This document shows, piece by piece, positions 1 through 8,237 of a DNA stretch of 23,107 nucleotides. Under the pieces are notes generated by a model that saw only the letters and a list, made by a program, of their open reading frames with translations, was not told where the DNA came from and searched no databases. Location of the stretch: positions 1-23,107 of the forward strand of contig CBCXVT010000017.1 in assembly GCA_965178635.1 (NCBI GenBank). The letters run 5' to 3'. Position numbers and translations under genes: made by a program. This DNA comes from GCA-2733415 sp965178635 (GTDB lineage: Bacteria; Bacteroidota; Bacteroidia; Flavobacteriales; Flavobacteriaceae). Each line of letters begins with the position of its first letter. Within the stretch, counting starts at the first letter, position 1.

Positions 1-519
1 TGGATAAAAGGGTATTCATATGCTATAAATGCAATGGCACTATTAAAATCGGAAAACATTGAATTTCATTACACAATTTTAGGCGTTGGTAAAGATTGTG
101 AAGAACTACAATACTTGATTAATGAACATCGTTTAGAAGACGACATTTCACTAGAGCCAAAAGTAATGCAAGAAGAAGTTTATGAGAAAATGTGTGAAAA
201 TGATATGTTGTTATTACCTTCATTGGCAGAAGGCGTCGCAAATGTATGTATAGAGGCAATGTTGTTGGGAGTTCCAGTAATGTCTACAAATTGTGGAGGT
301 ATGTCAGAATTAATTTCTAATAATGAAACAGGATTTATAGTACCCATACGATCTTCTGAAGCAATAGCAGATGCCATAAAGAATATAAGTTTGAAGCCTG
401 AAAAGGAGATGATTGAAATTGTTGAGAATGCACGTATAAAAGCCATTGACCAGCATAATGAACATAAGATGATAACAGACATGGAAACCTTATATAGAAG
501 AGTTTATGAAGATAATTAA
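1..519 (+). CDS. Glycosyltransferase family 4, C-terminal part (5' truncated by window)
   Basis: The reading frame is open from the first base, so the gene starts upstream; 172 residues are visible. The fragment opens with WIKG, which fits the (R/W)xKG nucleotide-binding turn at the start of the C-terminal Rossmann domain of GT4 (GT-B fold) enzymes. It contains the EX7E retaining-transferase motif in EGVANVCIE (E77 and E85 of the fragment), followed by GVPVMSTNCGGMSELI, typical of the sugar-nucleotide-donor site. It should transfer a sugar from a nucleotide donor onto a growing lipid-linked polysaccharide at the cytoplasmic face. Its stop overlaps the next gene's start by 14 bp, so it is translationally coupled to it. 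The family is clear; donor and acceptor cannot be read from sequence. Confidence 0.9.
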   Translation, partial: WIKGYSYAINAMALLKSENIEFHYTILGVGKDCEELQYLINEHRLEDDISLEPKVMQEEVYEKMCENDMLLLPSLAEGVANVCIEAMLLGVPVMSTNCGGMSELISNNETGFIVPIRSSEAIADAIKNISLKPEKEMIEIVENARIKAIDQHNEHKMITDMETLYRRVYEDN

Positions 520-1906
520 AACTCCAATTATACCGCATAAGCAAACTTTTGTGAAAGTTAAAAACCAGTTGCATGAATTAGATTTTAAAGCAATTTGTGT
601 CTTTACAGCTTTAGGCTTTTTTTTAGATGATGATACTTATTGGTTAGACACTAAAGTGTTAAGACCCGCAACTATTAATACCATAGATGATAACGGTTTT
701 TTAATTGATTCTAAAAAATGGTTTCATTGGCATTATACACCGAGAGAAATTACAATTGATGATGCAACCTCAGAATTCACACATTTGTTTGAAGCGATAA
801 TAAAGGAGGGTGTTTCTGATAAAAATGTGATTTTACCCTTGTCTGGTGGTTTAGATAGTAGAACTCAAGCAGTTGCCTTACACAAATTAAAAGCTCATGT
901 GATGAGTTATAGTTATTCTTTTTTAAACGGCTATAAAGAGTCTAAAATTTCTAAAAAAATAGCTAAAGTTCTTAACTTTCAATTTGATGAGTACACCATT
1001 CCAAAGGGGTATTTATGGAAAGATATTGATGAATTAGCGCATATAAATAAATGTTATTCAGAGTTTACGCACCCACGGCAAATGGCTGTGATTGGTGACA
1101 TAAGTGAACTTGGTGAGGTATTCTCGTTAGGACATTGGGGCGATGTCTTGTTTGATTCTGATGAGTTAGGAGATTTAACAGAAAAAGAGCTAACAACCAT
1201 TTTAGCTAAGAAAATAATAAAAAAAGGCGGCTTAGAGCTAGCTGAAAACTTATGGACTAACTGGCAAATTGAAGGCAATTTCAAAGACTATTTAAATGAG
1301 AGGTTGTTGTGCTTATGGAACAATATAAAAATTGATGATAATTCAGCTAAAATACGTGCATTTAAATCGCTGTATTGGGCACCACGTTGGACCTCTGTAA
1401 ACTTAGCTGTGTTTGAGAATAAAAAGCCAATTCAGCTGCCGTATTATGATGATCGCATGTGTGAATTTATTTGTACAATACCTGAAGAGTTTTTAGCGAA
1501 TCGGAAAATTCAAATAGAATATATAAAAAACAATTCTAAAGAAGCTGCAAGTGTTATGTGGCAAGATAAAAGACCATTTAATTTGTTTACATTCCATTGG
1601 CATAAATTTCCGTACAATTTACCGTATCGCATACAATCAAAGTTATTTAGAGTTGTGAATCAAATTTTAGGACGTAAACATGTACAACGCAATTGGGAAT
1701 TGCAATTTTTAGGAACTGATAATGAGCAGCATTTAAAAAATGCTATTTTTGATTCAGAGTTTAATGAACGTTTTATCTCAAAATGTATAATAAGTAAATT
1801 TTATCATAACTTTAAAAATACTGACAGCGTAAAGTACTCACATTCAATAGCAATGTTACTAACTTTAGCCATGTTTTTTAAACAATCAAAAAACAATGAA
1901 AATTAA
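506..1906 (+). CDS. Asparagine synthase-like amidotransferase domain protein lacking the glutaminase nucleophile
   Basis: 466 aa. The ATP-pyrophosphatase P-loop motif SGGLDS is at residues 113-118, followed by the expected alpha/beta pattern; GHWGDVLFD at 209-217 sits where AsnB has its GGDELF-type motif. Full-length AsnB carries an N-terminal Ntn-glutaminase with Cys2 as nucleophile. Here the protein begins MKIIKTP and has only about 110 residues before the P-loop, resembling at most the tail of that domain. It should therefore adenylate a carboxylate, but with free ammonia or another amine as acceptor. Inference from context: it amidates a uronic acid or attaches an amino group in the polysaccharide made by this operon. 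Beta-lactam synthetase-type homologues also lack the nucleophile, so another ligase reaction is possible. The start overlaps the previous gene by 14 bp; the next gene follows after 3 bp. Confidence 0.8.
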   Translation: MKIIKTPIIPHKQTFVKVKNQLHELDFKAICVFTALGFFLDDDTYWLDTKVLRPATINTIDDNGFLIDSKKWFHWHYTPREITIDDATSEFTHLFEAIIKEGVSDKNVILPLSGGLDSRTQAVALHKLKAHVMSYSYSFLNGYKESKISKKIAKVLNFQFDEYTIPKGYLWKDIDELAHINKCYSEFTHPRQMAVIGDISELGEVFSLGHWGDVLFDSDELGDLTEKELTTILAKKIIKKGGLELAENLWTNWQIEGNFKDYLNERLLCLWNNIKIDDNSAKIRAFKSLYWAPRWTSVNLAVFENKKPIQLPYYDDRMCEFICTIPEEFLANRKIQIEYIKNNSKEAASVMWQDKRPFNLFTFHWHKFPYNLPYRIQSKLFRVVNQILGRKHVQRNWELQFLGTDNEQHLKNAIFDSEFNERFISKCIISKFYHNFKNTDSVKYSHSIAMLLTLAMFFKQSKNNEN

Positions 1907-1909
1907 AGT

Positions 1910-2815
1910 ATGAAAGTATCAGTGGTATTACCAATTTATAATGGAGAGAAAACTTTAAAAGCAACACTTGATAGCTTATTGAATCAAACATATAAAGATT
2001 TTCAATTAGTTGCTTGTATTGATGGAACTAAAGATGGTTCAAAAGCCATTTTAGAAGATTATAGGACAAAATTTAAAGCACTTTTAATTTTAGAAAATAA
2101 ACATAATAGAGGGTTAGGCCCTACCATGAATCGATTAGTTTCAAATAGTATAGGAGATTATATTGCTGTAGCAGAACAGGATGATTATTATTATAAGGAT
2201 CGTTTAGGTTTACAAGTAAAGTTGTTAGATGAAAAGGAACATATTGGTTTAGTCTCTGGGGTTTCTGAGTTTTGGGATGGAGAAAAAATCACGATGAATT
2301 TTCCGGGACTTCTTGTTAATGGCGGTCAATACCCCAAAGGGGAAGATATGTTTTTATTGAATTATAGAAATCAAATAAAAGTAGTGAATAGTTGTATGAT
2401 GTTCCGTAAAGATGTGCACATAAATAATGGACTATATTTTACCAGTCATTACCCTAGCATAAGTGTTGATTGGACTTATGTGTTAAGATTTTCTTTAGTT
2501 TCTGAAATACATGGTTTGTCTAATATTTTAGTCAGGTTAGATAGAAGACAAGAAAGAAATTCTGTGACTTCAAATAAAAGTAAACAATTTAGTGCTTCAA
2601 GAGAGTTGATTAGATCATTTGCTTATGAACATCCTTATTTGATTAAGAAATATGATTATAAATTTGCTATGACAACACAACATCTAATGGAATTATCTCA
2701 TTTTGGAAAGTTGAAATTCATGATATATTATTTCGTGTTTTTTATGCAAAATCCAACAGATGTACGTTGGAATAAATATATTACCAAGAGATTTAAACAA
2801 TTTATTAAAAATTAA
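1910..2815 (+). CDS. Glycosyltransferase family 2
   Basis: 301 aa. The GT-A fold is obvious at the N-terminus: VSVVLPIYNGEKTL at 3-16, D38 in CIDGT as the nucleotide-binding aspartate, then AEQDD at 88-92 in the DXD (metal/UDP) position. The middle holds NSCMMFRKDV, a usual GT2 segment before the catalytic base region. There is no clear transmembrane helix apart from a hydrophobic patch near 268-275, so it is probably a peripheral cytoplasmic inverting transferase. It lies in a tight operon with 3-bp gaps on both sides, which supports a role in building the repeat unit. Sugar specificity is unknown. Confidence 0.92.
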   Translation: MKVSVVLPIYNGEKTLKATLDSLLNQTYKDFQLVACIDGTKDGSKAILEDYRTKFKALLILENKHNRGLGPTMNRLVSNSIGDYIAVAEQDDYYYKDRLGLQVKLLDEKEHIGLVSGVSEFWDGEKITMNFPGLLVNGGQYPKGEDMFLLNYRNQIKVVNSCMMFRKDVHINNGLYFTSHYPSISVDWTYVLRFSLVSEIHGLSNILVRLDRRQERNSVTSNKSKQFSASRELIRSFAYEHPYLIKKYDYKFAMTTQHLMELSHFGKLKFMIYYFVFFMQNPTDVRWNKYITKRFKQFIKN

Positions 2816-2818
2816 TAT

Positions 2819-3523
2819 ATGAAAAAAAAAGATTTATTTAATAGTTTAGCTTTTAAGTTATCAACTTATCAACTAAAAAAGTCATTCTCATACACAAAGT
2901 TTAGTGACATATATGACTTTGCCCAAAGTTATGTAGGAAGAGGATATTACGATAGAATATCTTTAAATCAATTTAAATCAGAGTTTAATGATTTTGCAGA
3001 TTATATTAAATCACATAACCCAAAGACAATAGTAGAAATAGGAACAAAAAAAGGGGGGTCTTTTTTTATATGGGCTCGATATATAAAGCCAAATCGTTTA
3101 ATTTCAATTGATTTACCTGGAGGTATTCACGGTGGAGGGTTTCCGAAACAAAAAATACCATTTCTTAAATACTTTTTGTCAGATAAGAAAGACTCTAATA
3201 TTTCTGTAATTTTAGGAGATTCTCAGTCTACTAAAACCTTAGAGAAGCTTAAACAAGAATTAGGTGGTGATAAAATAGATTTTTTGTTTATTGATGCAGA
3301 TCATAGATATGAAGGTGTCAAAAGAGATTTTGAGTTGTATAAACCATTAGTTCGTAAAGGTGGCTTAATTGCATTTCATGATATAGTAGATACCGAATAT
3401 CATCACAAATTAGATTGTTTTGTTGATAAATTTTGGAATGAGATTAAAAATGATTATTCACATATTGAATTTATTCAAAACCCTACTCAGCACAAATATG
3501 GTATTGGAGTTATAACTGTTTAA
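2819..3523 (+). CDS. Class I SAM-dependent methyltransferase (Methyltransf_24 / cephalosporin hydroxylase-like)
   Basis: 234 aa. SAM-binding motif I is VEIGTKKGGS at 72-81, the acidic loop binding the SAM ribose is ISIDLPGG at 95-102, and LFIDADHRYEGV at 156-167 plus FHD at 186-188 are the metal/catalytic signature of the Methyltransf_24 and CmcI-like group. Many such proteins O-methylate sugars or hydroxylated small molecules. In a polysaccharide operon the likely substrate is a hydroxyl of a glycan residue or chain terminus (inference). The gene is 3 bp after the preceding GT2 and 9 bp before the next GT4. Motif I is encoded by stacked homopolymer runs (A7, G6, T7 at 3046-3067), which could make the gene prone to frameshift slippage. 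Confidence 0.85.
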   Translation: MKKKDLFNSLAFKLSTYQLKKSFSYTKFSDIYDFAQSYVGRGYYDRISLNQFKSEFNDFADYIKSHNPKTIVEIGTKKGGSFFIWARYIKPNRLISIDLPGGIHGGGFPKQKIPFLKYFLSDKKDSNISVILGDSQSTKTLEKLKQELGGDKIDFLFIDADHRYEGVKRDFELYKPLVRKGGLIAFHDIVDTEYHHKLDCFVDKFWNEIKNDYSHIEFIQNPTQHKYGIGVITV

Positions 3524-3532
3524 AAAGGTTAA

Positions 3533-4624
3533 ATGTCAAAAATTAAAATACTATTTACAATTCCGAATTTTGATACTGCAGGAAGTGGTAAGGTTGTTTA
3601 TGATTTGGTTAAAGGCTTAGATAAAGATAAATTTTCTCCAGAAATAGCTTGTTTTCATAACAAAGGCGCTTTTTTTAAAGAGGTTGAACAGTTAGGTGTG
3701 CCAATCCATATTATACCATTTACAACTAGTTACAAACCATATATTACATTTTTATCACGTGTAAATAGAATTTCAAAGTTCTTTAAAAAACATGAATTTG
3801 ACCTCGTTCATTCATGGCATTGGAGTTCAGATTTTTCCGAAGTATTAGCAGCCAAAATAGCAAGAGTACCTTACGTGTACACTAAAAAAGCTATGAGTTG
3901 GGGCAATAAGGCTTGGCGTATAAAATCAAGGTTAAGCACCAAAATATTAGTGCTTAATTCTGATATGATTCCACGGTTTTTTAGTAAACTGAAAAAGAAA
4001 ACAATATTAATTCATTTGGGGGTTGATCTAACAAAATATAGTCCTCAAAAGAGAACCCGTGAAACAGCTTTAGGCTTACAGTTTAAAGAATCAGATTTTG
4101 TAATTGTTACTGTTGCAAATCTTGTGCCTATAAAAGGAATTGAATATCTAATACAGGCCATAGAAAAGTTAAACGATTCAAATGTTAAATTGGTTGTTGT
4201 TGGTAATAACAAAAATGAATATGGTCAAGAATTAATGCAAAATACAATAAACAAAAATATCTATTTTATAGATAAGCAATTAGATGTGAGACCATACCAT
4301 GCTATTGCTAACCTGTTTATAATTCCAACAAAAACAGTTTGGGAAGGACTGCCAGTAGCACCAATAGAAGCCATGGCATCACAACGCATAGTTATAGGCT
4401 CTGATGTTGAGGGGGTGAATGAAGTGCTGCAAGATTATCCAAATTGTTTATTTCCAGCAAAAAACGTACAGGCTATATGTGGTAAAATAAAAGAAATCCA
4501 ACAACTGTCTATTGAAGAAAAAGAGGCTTTAGAGCTCCAAATGAGGAAAACAGTAGAAGAAAAATTCAGTTTGTTAAAATGTATTTCTGAACACGAACGC
4601 TTTTATTTGAATTTACTAAAATAG
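3533..4624 (+). CDS. Glycosyltransferase family 4
   Basis: 363 aa, the usual GT-B length. The N-terminal domain has FDTAGSGKVVYDL (13-25), a variant of the GGAExVxxxL acceptor-domain loop, and VHSWHW at 89-94 where the family usually has VHxH. HLGVDLTKYSP at 159-169 leads into the C-terminal donor domain; VANLVPIKGIEYLI at 191-204 is the basic nucleotide-binding turn, and EGLPVAPIE gives the EX7E motif (E268, E276). It is predicted to be a cytoplasmic, retaining transferase acting on a lipid-linked oligosaccharide. Gaps of 9 bp and 3 bp to its neighbours indicate one transcript. Donor and linkage are unknown. Confidence 0.93.
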   Translation: MSKIKILFTIPNFDTAGSGKVVYDLVKGLDKDKFSPEIACFHNKGAFFKEVEQLGVPIHIIPFTTSYKPYITFLSRVNRISKFFKKHEFDLVHSWHWSSDFSEVLAAKIARVPYVYTKKAMSWGNKAWRIKSRLSTKILVLNSDMIPRFFSKLKKKTILIHLGVDLTKYSPQKRTRETALGLQFKESDFVIVTVANLVPIKGIEYLIQAIEKLNDSNVKLVVVGNNKNEYGQELMQNTINKNIYFIDKQLDVRPYHAIANLFIIPTKTVWEGLPVAPIEAMASQRIVIGSDVEGVNEVLQDYPNCLFPAKNVQAICGKIKEIQQLSIEEKEALELQMRKTVEEKFSLLKCISEHERFYLNLLK

Positions 4625-4627
4625 ATT

Positions 4628-5815
4628 ATGAAAATAGGCCTTGTACTTTCAAATCCACCAGCATATTCTGAAACCTTTTTTAATTCAAAAATAAAAGGAT
4701 TACAGAGTAATGGTTTTGAGGTAATTCTGTTCACGCAGAAAGGCAACCCCGAGTTTGAATTATGTAAAGTTGTTACAGCACCTAAAGTACATACGAACTC
4801 TATTTTACAACTGTTTAGTATGTTAAGTGTATTTTTGAGCCTATTAGCTAAGCTGTCTGTTGTGAAACGATATGTAGCTTTAGAAAGAAACGAGCAGACC
4901 TCTTGGTTTAATTTGATAAAGAAAATCTATTTAAATGCACACTTGTTAAAATCAAATGTTGACTGTTTGCATTTTGGATTCGCAACACAAGCAATAGGAA
5001 GTGAATTTGTAGCACAAGCTATTGGAGCAAAAATGGCAGTAAGTTTTAGGGGTTTTGATATCAATGTTTATCCAATTAAGTACCCGAAGTGTTATAATCT
5101 ACTATGGAAACATGTTGATGCTGTACATAGTATTTCGCAGTATTTATTAGATAAGGCTCATGGTTTAGGGTTAAGTAAAACAACACCAAGTGTGTTAATT
5201 ACTCCGGCAGTTAATTGTAAAGCATTAAGTTCAGTGTCAGTTGAACAACAAGATGGGTCGAAATTACAGGTCTTAACTATTGCGCGTTTGCATTGGATTA
5301 AAGGAATTGATCTGTTGATTGAAGCAGCAGCGTTATTAAAAAAAAATAATGTTTCCTTTACTTGGAAAGTTGTAGGGGCTGGTGATCAAAAATCCTTAGA
5401 GCGTTACAAATTTCATATTTATGAAAGAGGGGTGCAAAATGAAGTTATATTGTTAGGGAAACTACCACATGAAAACACATTAATCCAACTGAAAAAAACA
5501 GATTTATATGTGCAAACAAGTATCAATGAAGGGTTTTGTAATGCCGTGCTAGAAGCACAGGCCTTAGGGAAGTTATGTATTGCAACAGATGTTGGAGGGC
5601 TTTCTGAAAATATTCTAGATAAGAAAACAGGTTGGGTTGTTCCTAAATGTGATTCTAAGGCTTTAGTATCTAAGATTATGGAGGTTTTGTCCTTGACAGA
5701 AGAAGCAAAAGAAAATATAAGAATAACTGCAAGAGCAAGGGTAGAATCACAATTTTCTATAGAACAGCAACAAGAACAATTCGTGAAGTTTTATAATGAC
5801 TTATTTGAAAAGTAA
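4628..5815 (+). CDS. Glycosyltransferase family 4 (colanic-acid WcaL/AmsK-like)
   Basis: 395 aa. The N-terminal half carries HFGFATQAIGSEF (115-127) followed by SFRGFDIN (139-146), the pattern of the WcaL/AmsK/colanic acid group of GT4 enzymes. ITPAVNC starts the linker, IARLHWIKGIDLLIEA (218-233) is the donor-domain turn, and EGFCNAVLE gives EX7E (E301, E309), followed by ATDVGGLSENI. The N-terminal region 58-78 is hydrophobic and may associate with the membrane. Predicted role: addition of one sugar to the growing repeat unit. The stop is followed after one base by the preferred start of the exostosin-like gene. Confidence 0.92.
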   Translation: MKIGLVLSNPPAYSETFFNSKIKGLQSNGFEVILFTQKGNPEFELCKVVTAPKVHTNSILQLFSMLSVFLSLLAKLSVVKRYVALERNEQTSWFNLIKKIYLNAHLLKSNVDCLHFGFATQAIGSEFVAQAIGAKMAVSFRGFDINVYPIKYPKCYNLLWKHVDAVHSISQYLLDKAHGLGLSKTTPSVLITPAVNCKALSSVSVEQQDGSKLQVLTIARLHWIKGIDLLIEAAALLKKNNVSFTWKVVGAGDQKSLERYKFHIYERGVQNEVILLGKLPHENTLIQLKKTDLYVQTSINEGFCNAVLEAQALGKLCIATDVGGLSENILDKKTGWVVPKCDSKALVSKIMEVLSLTEEAKENIRITARARVESQFSIEQQQEQFVKFYNDLFEK

Positions 5816-5816
5816 G

Positions 5817-6875
5817 ATGAAGTTATATTTTCCAGAAAATCATTACGATAATAACTACCGGTCTCATGTGTTTCCGTTACTAAAACCTTTTATAAAGGGT
5901 GACGGGTTTACAGATACAGAACGCATTGAAATGTATGGCGTTTCAGAAAAAGAGTTTTGTTTAGTGTCAACAATAACAGATGCAGACTATGTGGTTCTGC
6001 CCATGTCTTGGAATTACTATGTGGAAACGAAACAAGTTCATAAAGCAGAAATACTTATTCAGGAGGCAAAAGAGTACAATAAAAAGCTTGTAATAGTAAT
6101 AACAGGAGATTACGGTGTTGCAATACCGAACCTTAAAAACGCTGTTGTTTTTAGAGCTAGTGGGTATCGTACAAAGCTAAATGAATCACATCAAGGAATT
6201 CCAGTGTTTATTAATGATCCTTTGAAACGTATTTATGGTACTACAGAAATAGTATGTAATTACAGTAAGAAGCCAATAATAGGGTTTTGCGGACAAACAA
6301 ATGCCTCCAGAGTAAACGCTGCTAAAGAGCTGATGAAGGTGTTGTTTAGGAATGTAAAATTTTACATAAAGTTAAGTCATCAATTACCACAGCAAATACA
6401 ATCAACTACGTTTAATAGAAGTAAAGTGTTGAAAGTTATAAAGAAGTCTAAACAATTATCAGCTAATTTTATTGAACGGAAACAATACAGAGCGGGTGTT
6501 GTAAGTGCTCCTGATCGTAAAACTACAGAATTGGAGTTCTATGATAACATGCTTAATTCTAATTATGTAGTCTGTATTCGAGGGGCGGGTAATTTTTCCG
6601 TACGTTTGTATGAAACTTTAGCAATGGGGAGAATTCCTGTGTTTATTAATACAGATTGTATTTTACCGTTGCCTAAGGATATTGATTGGACTAATCATGC
6701 TGTTTGGGTAGAGTTTAAAGAGTTGGGTAATTTGGAAGAAAAAATACTAGAGTTTCACAATAGTTTTTCTGAAGAAGAATTCAAACAATTGCAAATGTCT
6801 AATCGAAAAATTTGGGAAGAGAAATTAACCTTAAAAGGTTTTTTTAAAACTTTTTTAAATAATATAAAGCGATAA
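5817..6875 (+). CDS. Exostosin-like glycosyltransferase (GT47-type)
   Basis: 352 aa from ATG 5817. An in-frame ATG at 5796 would add 7 residues but overlap the previous gene by 20 bp; I prefer 5817 because MKLYFPENHY begins the first beta-strand and sits one base after the preceding stop. The protein has the exostosin C-terminal signature: EFYDNMLNSNYVVCIRGAG (240-258), then SVRLYETLAMGRIPVFI (261-277), matching the S-x-R-x-x-E-x-L-x-x-G-x-x-PV pattern of GT47 and related inverting GT-B enzymes. PKKPIIGFCG-type text near 152-159 marks the inter-domain strand. Bacterial exostosin-like proteins occur in surface polysaccharide clusters. No signal peptide or membrane anchor is visible, unlike Golgi exostosins, so it should act in the cytoplasm. 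Specificity is unknown. Confidence 0.82.
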   Translation: MKLYFPENHYDNNYRSHVFPLLKPFIKGDGFTDTERIEMYGVSEKEFCLVSTITDADYVVLPMSWNYYVETKQVHKAEILIQEAKEYNKKLVIVITGDYGVAIPNLKNAVVFRASGYRTKLNESHQGIPVFINDPLKRIYGTTEIVCNYSKKPIIGFCGQTNASRVNAAKELMKVLFRNVKFYIKLSHQLPQQIQSTTFNRSKVLKVIKKSKQLSANFIERKQYRAGVVSAPDRKTTELEFYDNMLNSNYVVCIRGAGNFSVRLYETLAMGRIPVFINTDCILPLPKDIDWTNHAVWVEFKELGNLEEKILEFHNSFSEEEFKQLQMSNRKIWEEKLTLKGFFKTFLNNIKR

Positions 6876-6877
6876 AA

Positions 6878-8209
6878 TTGTTATTCAGTTTTTTAAAATA
6901 TCTGCAACCAACACATTATTTTAGGTTATCTAAAAATAATGGTGGGTCTGTATTTCCAATTATTGAAAACTTACCAAATGAGGTTACTAATCAATTAACT
7001 AAAGATGACTCATACACAAGCGAAGTCGCTAAAACCTATGATTTATCATGGCAGTCCATACAAAAAGGCTATATAGGTGCATCAGAGTGTTATACCTCAT
7101 TTGATGCGCTACCTATAGAAGACGAATACCGTTTTATAAGAAAGAACTTTAATGCCATCTGGGTGGTTTATATCTTGTTTTTAAGATTATTATGTTTTAA
7201 GAATCCAATTAAAGAGTTCAAATGTTTTTTTGTTTCAAGAGATTGTAAACGTTTAAACTATTGTGCTTCACCAATTTGTTATAAAAACTATGACACTTTT
7301 AAAAGTGAATTATTAGACTCTGAGCCATTAATTTCTGTGGTAATCCCAACGCTTAATAGATACGACTATTTAAAAGATGTTTTAAAAGATTTAGAGCAAC
7401 AAGATTATAAAAACTTCGAAGTTATTATTGTAGACCAAACTGATGATTTTAAAGAGCAATTTTATTCTGGTTGGAATTTGGATTTAAGATTTTGGCATCA
7501 AGAAGAAAAAGCATTATGGCGTGCAAGAAATGAAGCAATTCAAGCTGCAAAAGGAGATTATATTCTATTATATGATGACGATTCGTTAATAGAACCTGAT
7601 TGGATAACGCAGCATATAAAAACACTAGACTATTTTAAAGCCGATTTATCATCTGGGGTTTCAATATCAACTGTAGGGGCAAAAGTCCCAGATAATTATG
7701 CGTATTTTAGAGTGTCTGATCAATTAGATACTGGAAATGTATTACTTAAGAAGAGTATATTTAAAGAGATAGGATTGTTTGACAGACAATACGAAAAGCA
7801 ACGTATGGGCGACGGGGAGTTTGGCTTACGATCGTATTTAAATGGATATTTGAATATCTCAAACCCTTTTGCAAAACGCATACATTTAAAAGTAGGTACT
7901 GGTGGTTTGAGACAAATGGGAAGCTGGGATGGTTTTAGACCAAAAAATTGGTTTGGTCCACGGCCTGTACCAAGTGTATTATATCAATTTAGAGCATATT
8001 ATGGTAATAAACCAGCTCTTTTTGCGATACTTAAAACTGTGCCACCATCTATTATCCCGTATAAATTTAAAGGGAATAAAATGATGTTGCTTTTAGGTGT
8101 TTTTGTTTCATTGTTTATATTGCCTTTAATTGTATTTCAAGTATGTAAGTCATGGCAATTAGCTTCTTTGAAGTTGAAAGAAGGCGCACTAATTGATGAA
8201 TTAAAATAG
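6878..8209 (+). CDS. Glycosyltransferase family 2 with N-terminal extension and C-terminal membrane segment
   Basis: 443 aa. The start is assigned to TTG 6878, two bases after the previous stop; no ATG occurs in frame before the catalytic domain, so a non-ATG start is required. Residues 1-148 form an extension with cysteines and a hydrophobic stretch (91-107) that I do not recognise. The GT2 domain begins at ISVVIPTLNRYDYL (152-165); VDQTDD (185-190) and LYDDDS (231-236) are the nucleotide- and metal-binding sites, and FDRQYEKQRMGDGEFGLR carries the GxGE/D-type acceptor motif. A hydrophobic segment close to the C-terminus (about 400-420) probably anchors it. It is followed by a 28-bp gap, one of the few loose junctions in the operon. 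Confidence 0.85.
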   Translation: MLFSFLKYLQPTHYFRLSKNNGGSVFPIIENLPNEVTNQLTKDDSYTSEVAKTYDLSWQSIQKGYIGASECYTSFDALPIEDEYRFIRKNFNAIWVVYILFLRLLCFKNPIKEFKCFFVSRDCKRLNYCASPICYKNYDTFKSELLDSEPLISVVIPTLNRYDYLKDVLKDLEQQDYKNFEVIIVDQTDDFKEQFYSGWNLDLRFWHQEEKALWRARNEAIQAAKGDYILLYDDDSLIEPDWITQHIKTLDYFKADLSSGVSISTVGAKVPDNYAYFRVSDQLDTGNVLLKKSIFKEIGLFDRQYEKQRMGDGEFGLRSYLNGYLNISNPFAKRIHLKVGTGGLRQMGSWDGFRPKNWFGPRPVPSVLYQFRAYYGNKPALFAILKTVPPSIIPYKFKGNKMMLLLGVFVSLFILPLIVFQVCKSWQLASLKLKEGALIDELK

Positions 8210-8237
8210 TACTGAAATATATAAATAAAAAGTTATA

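Noticed and set aside
506..3523. Beta-lactam-type biosynthesis suggested by an AsnB-like enzyme next to a CmcI-like methyltransferase
   Set aside because: Both families are common in glycan clusters, and all neighbours are glycosyltransferases; no other antibiotic gene is present.
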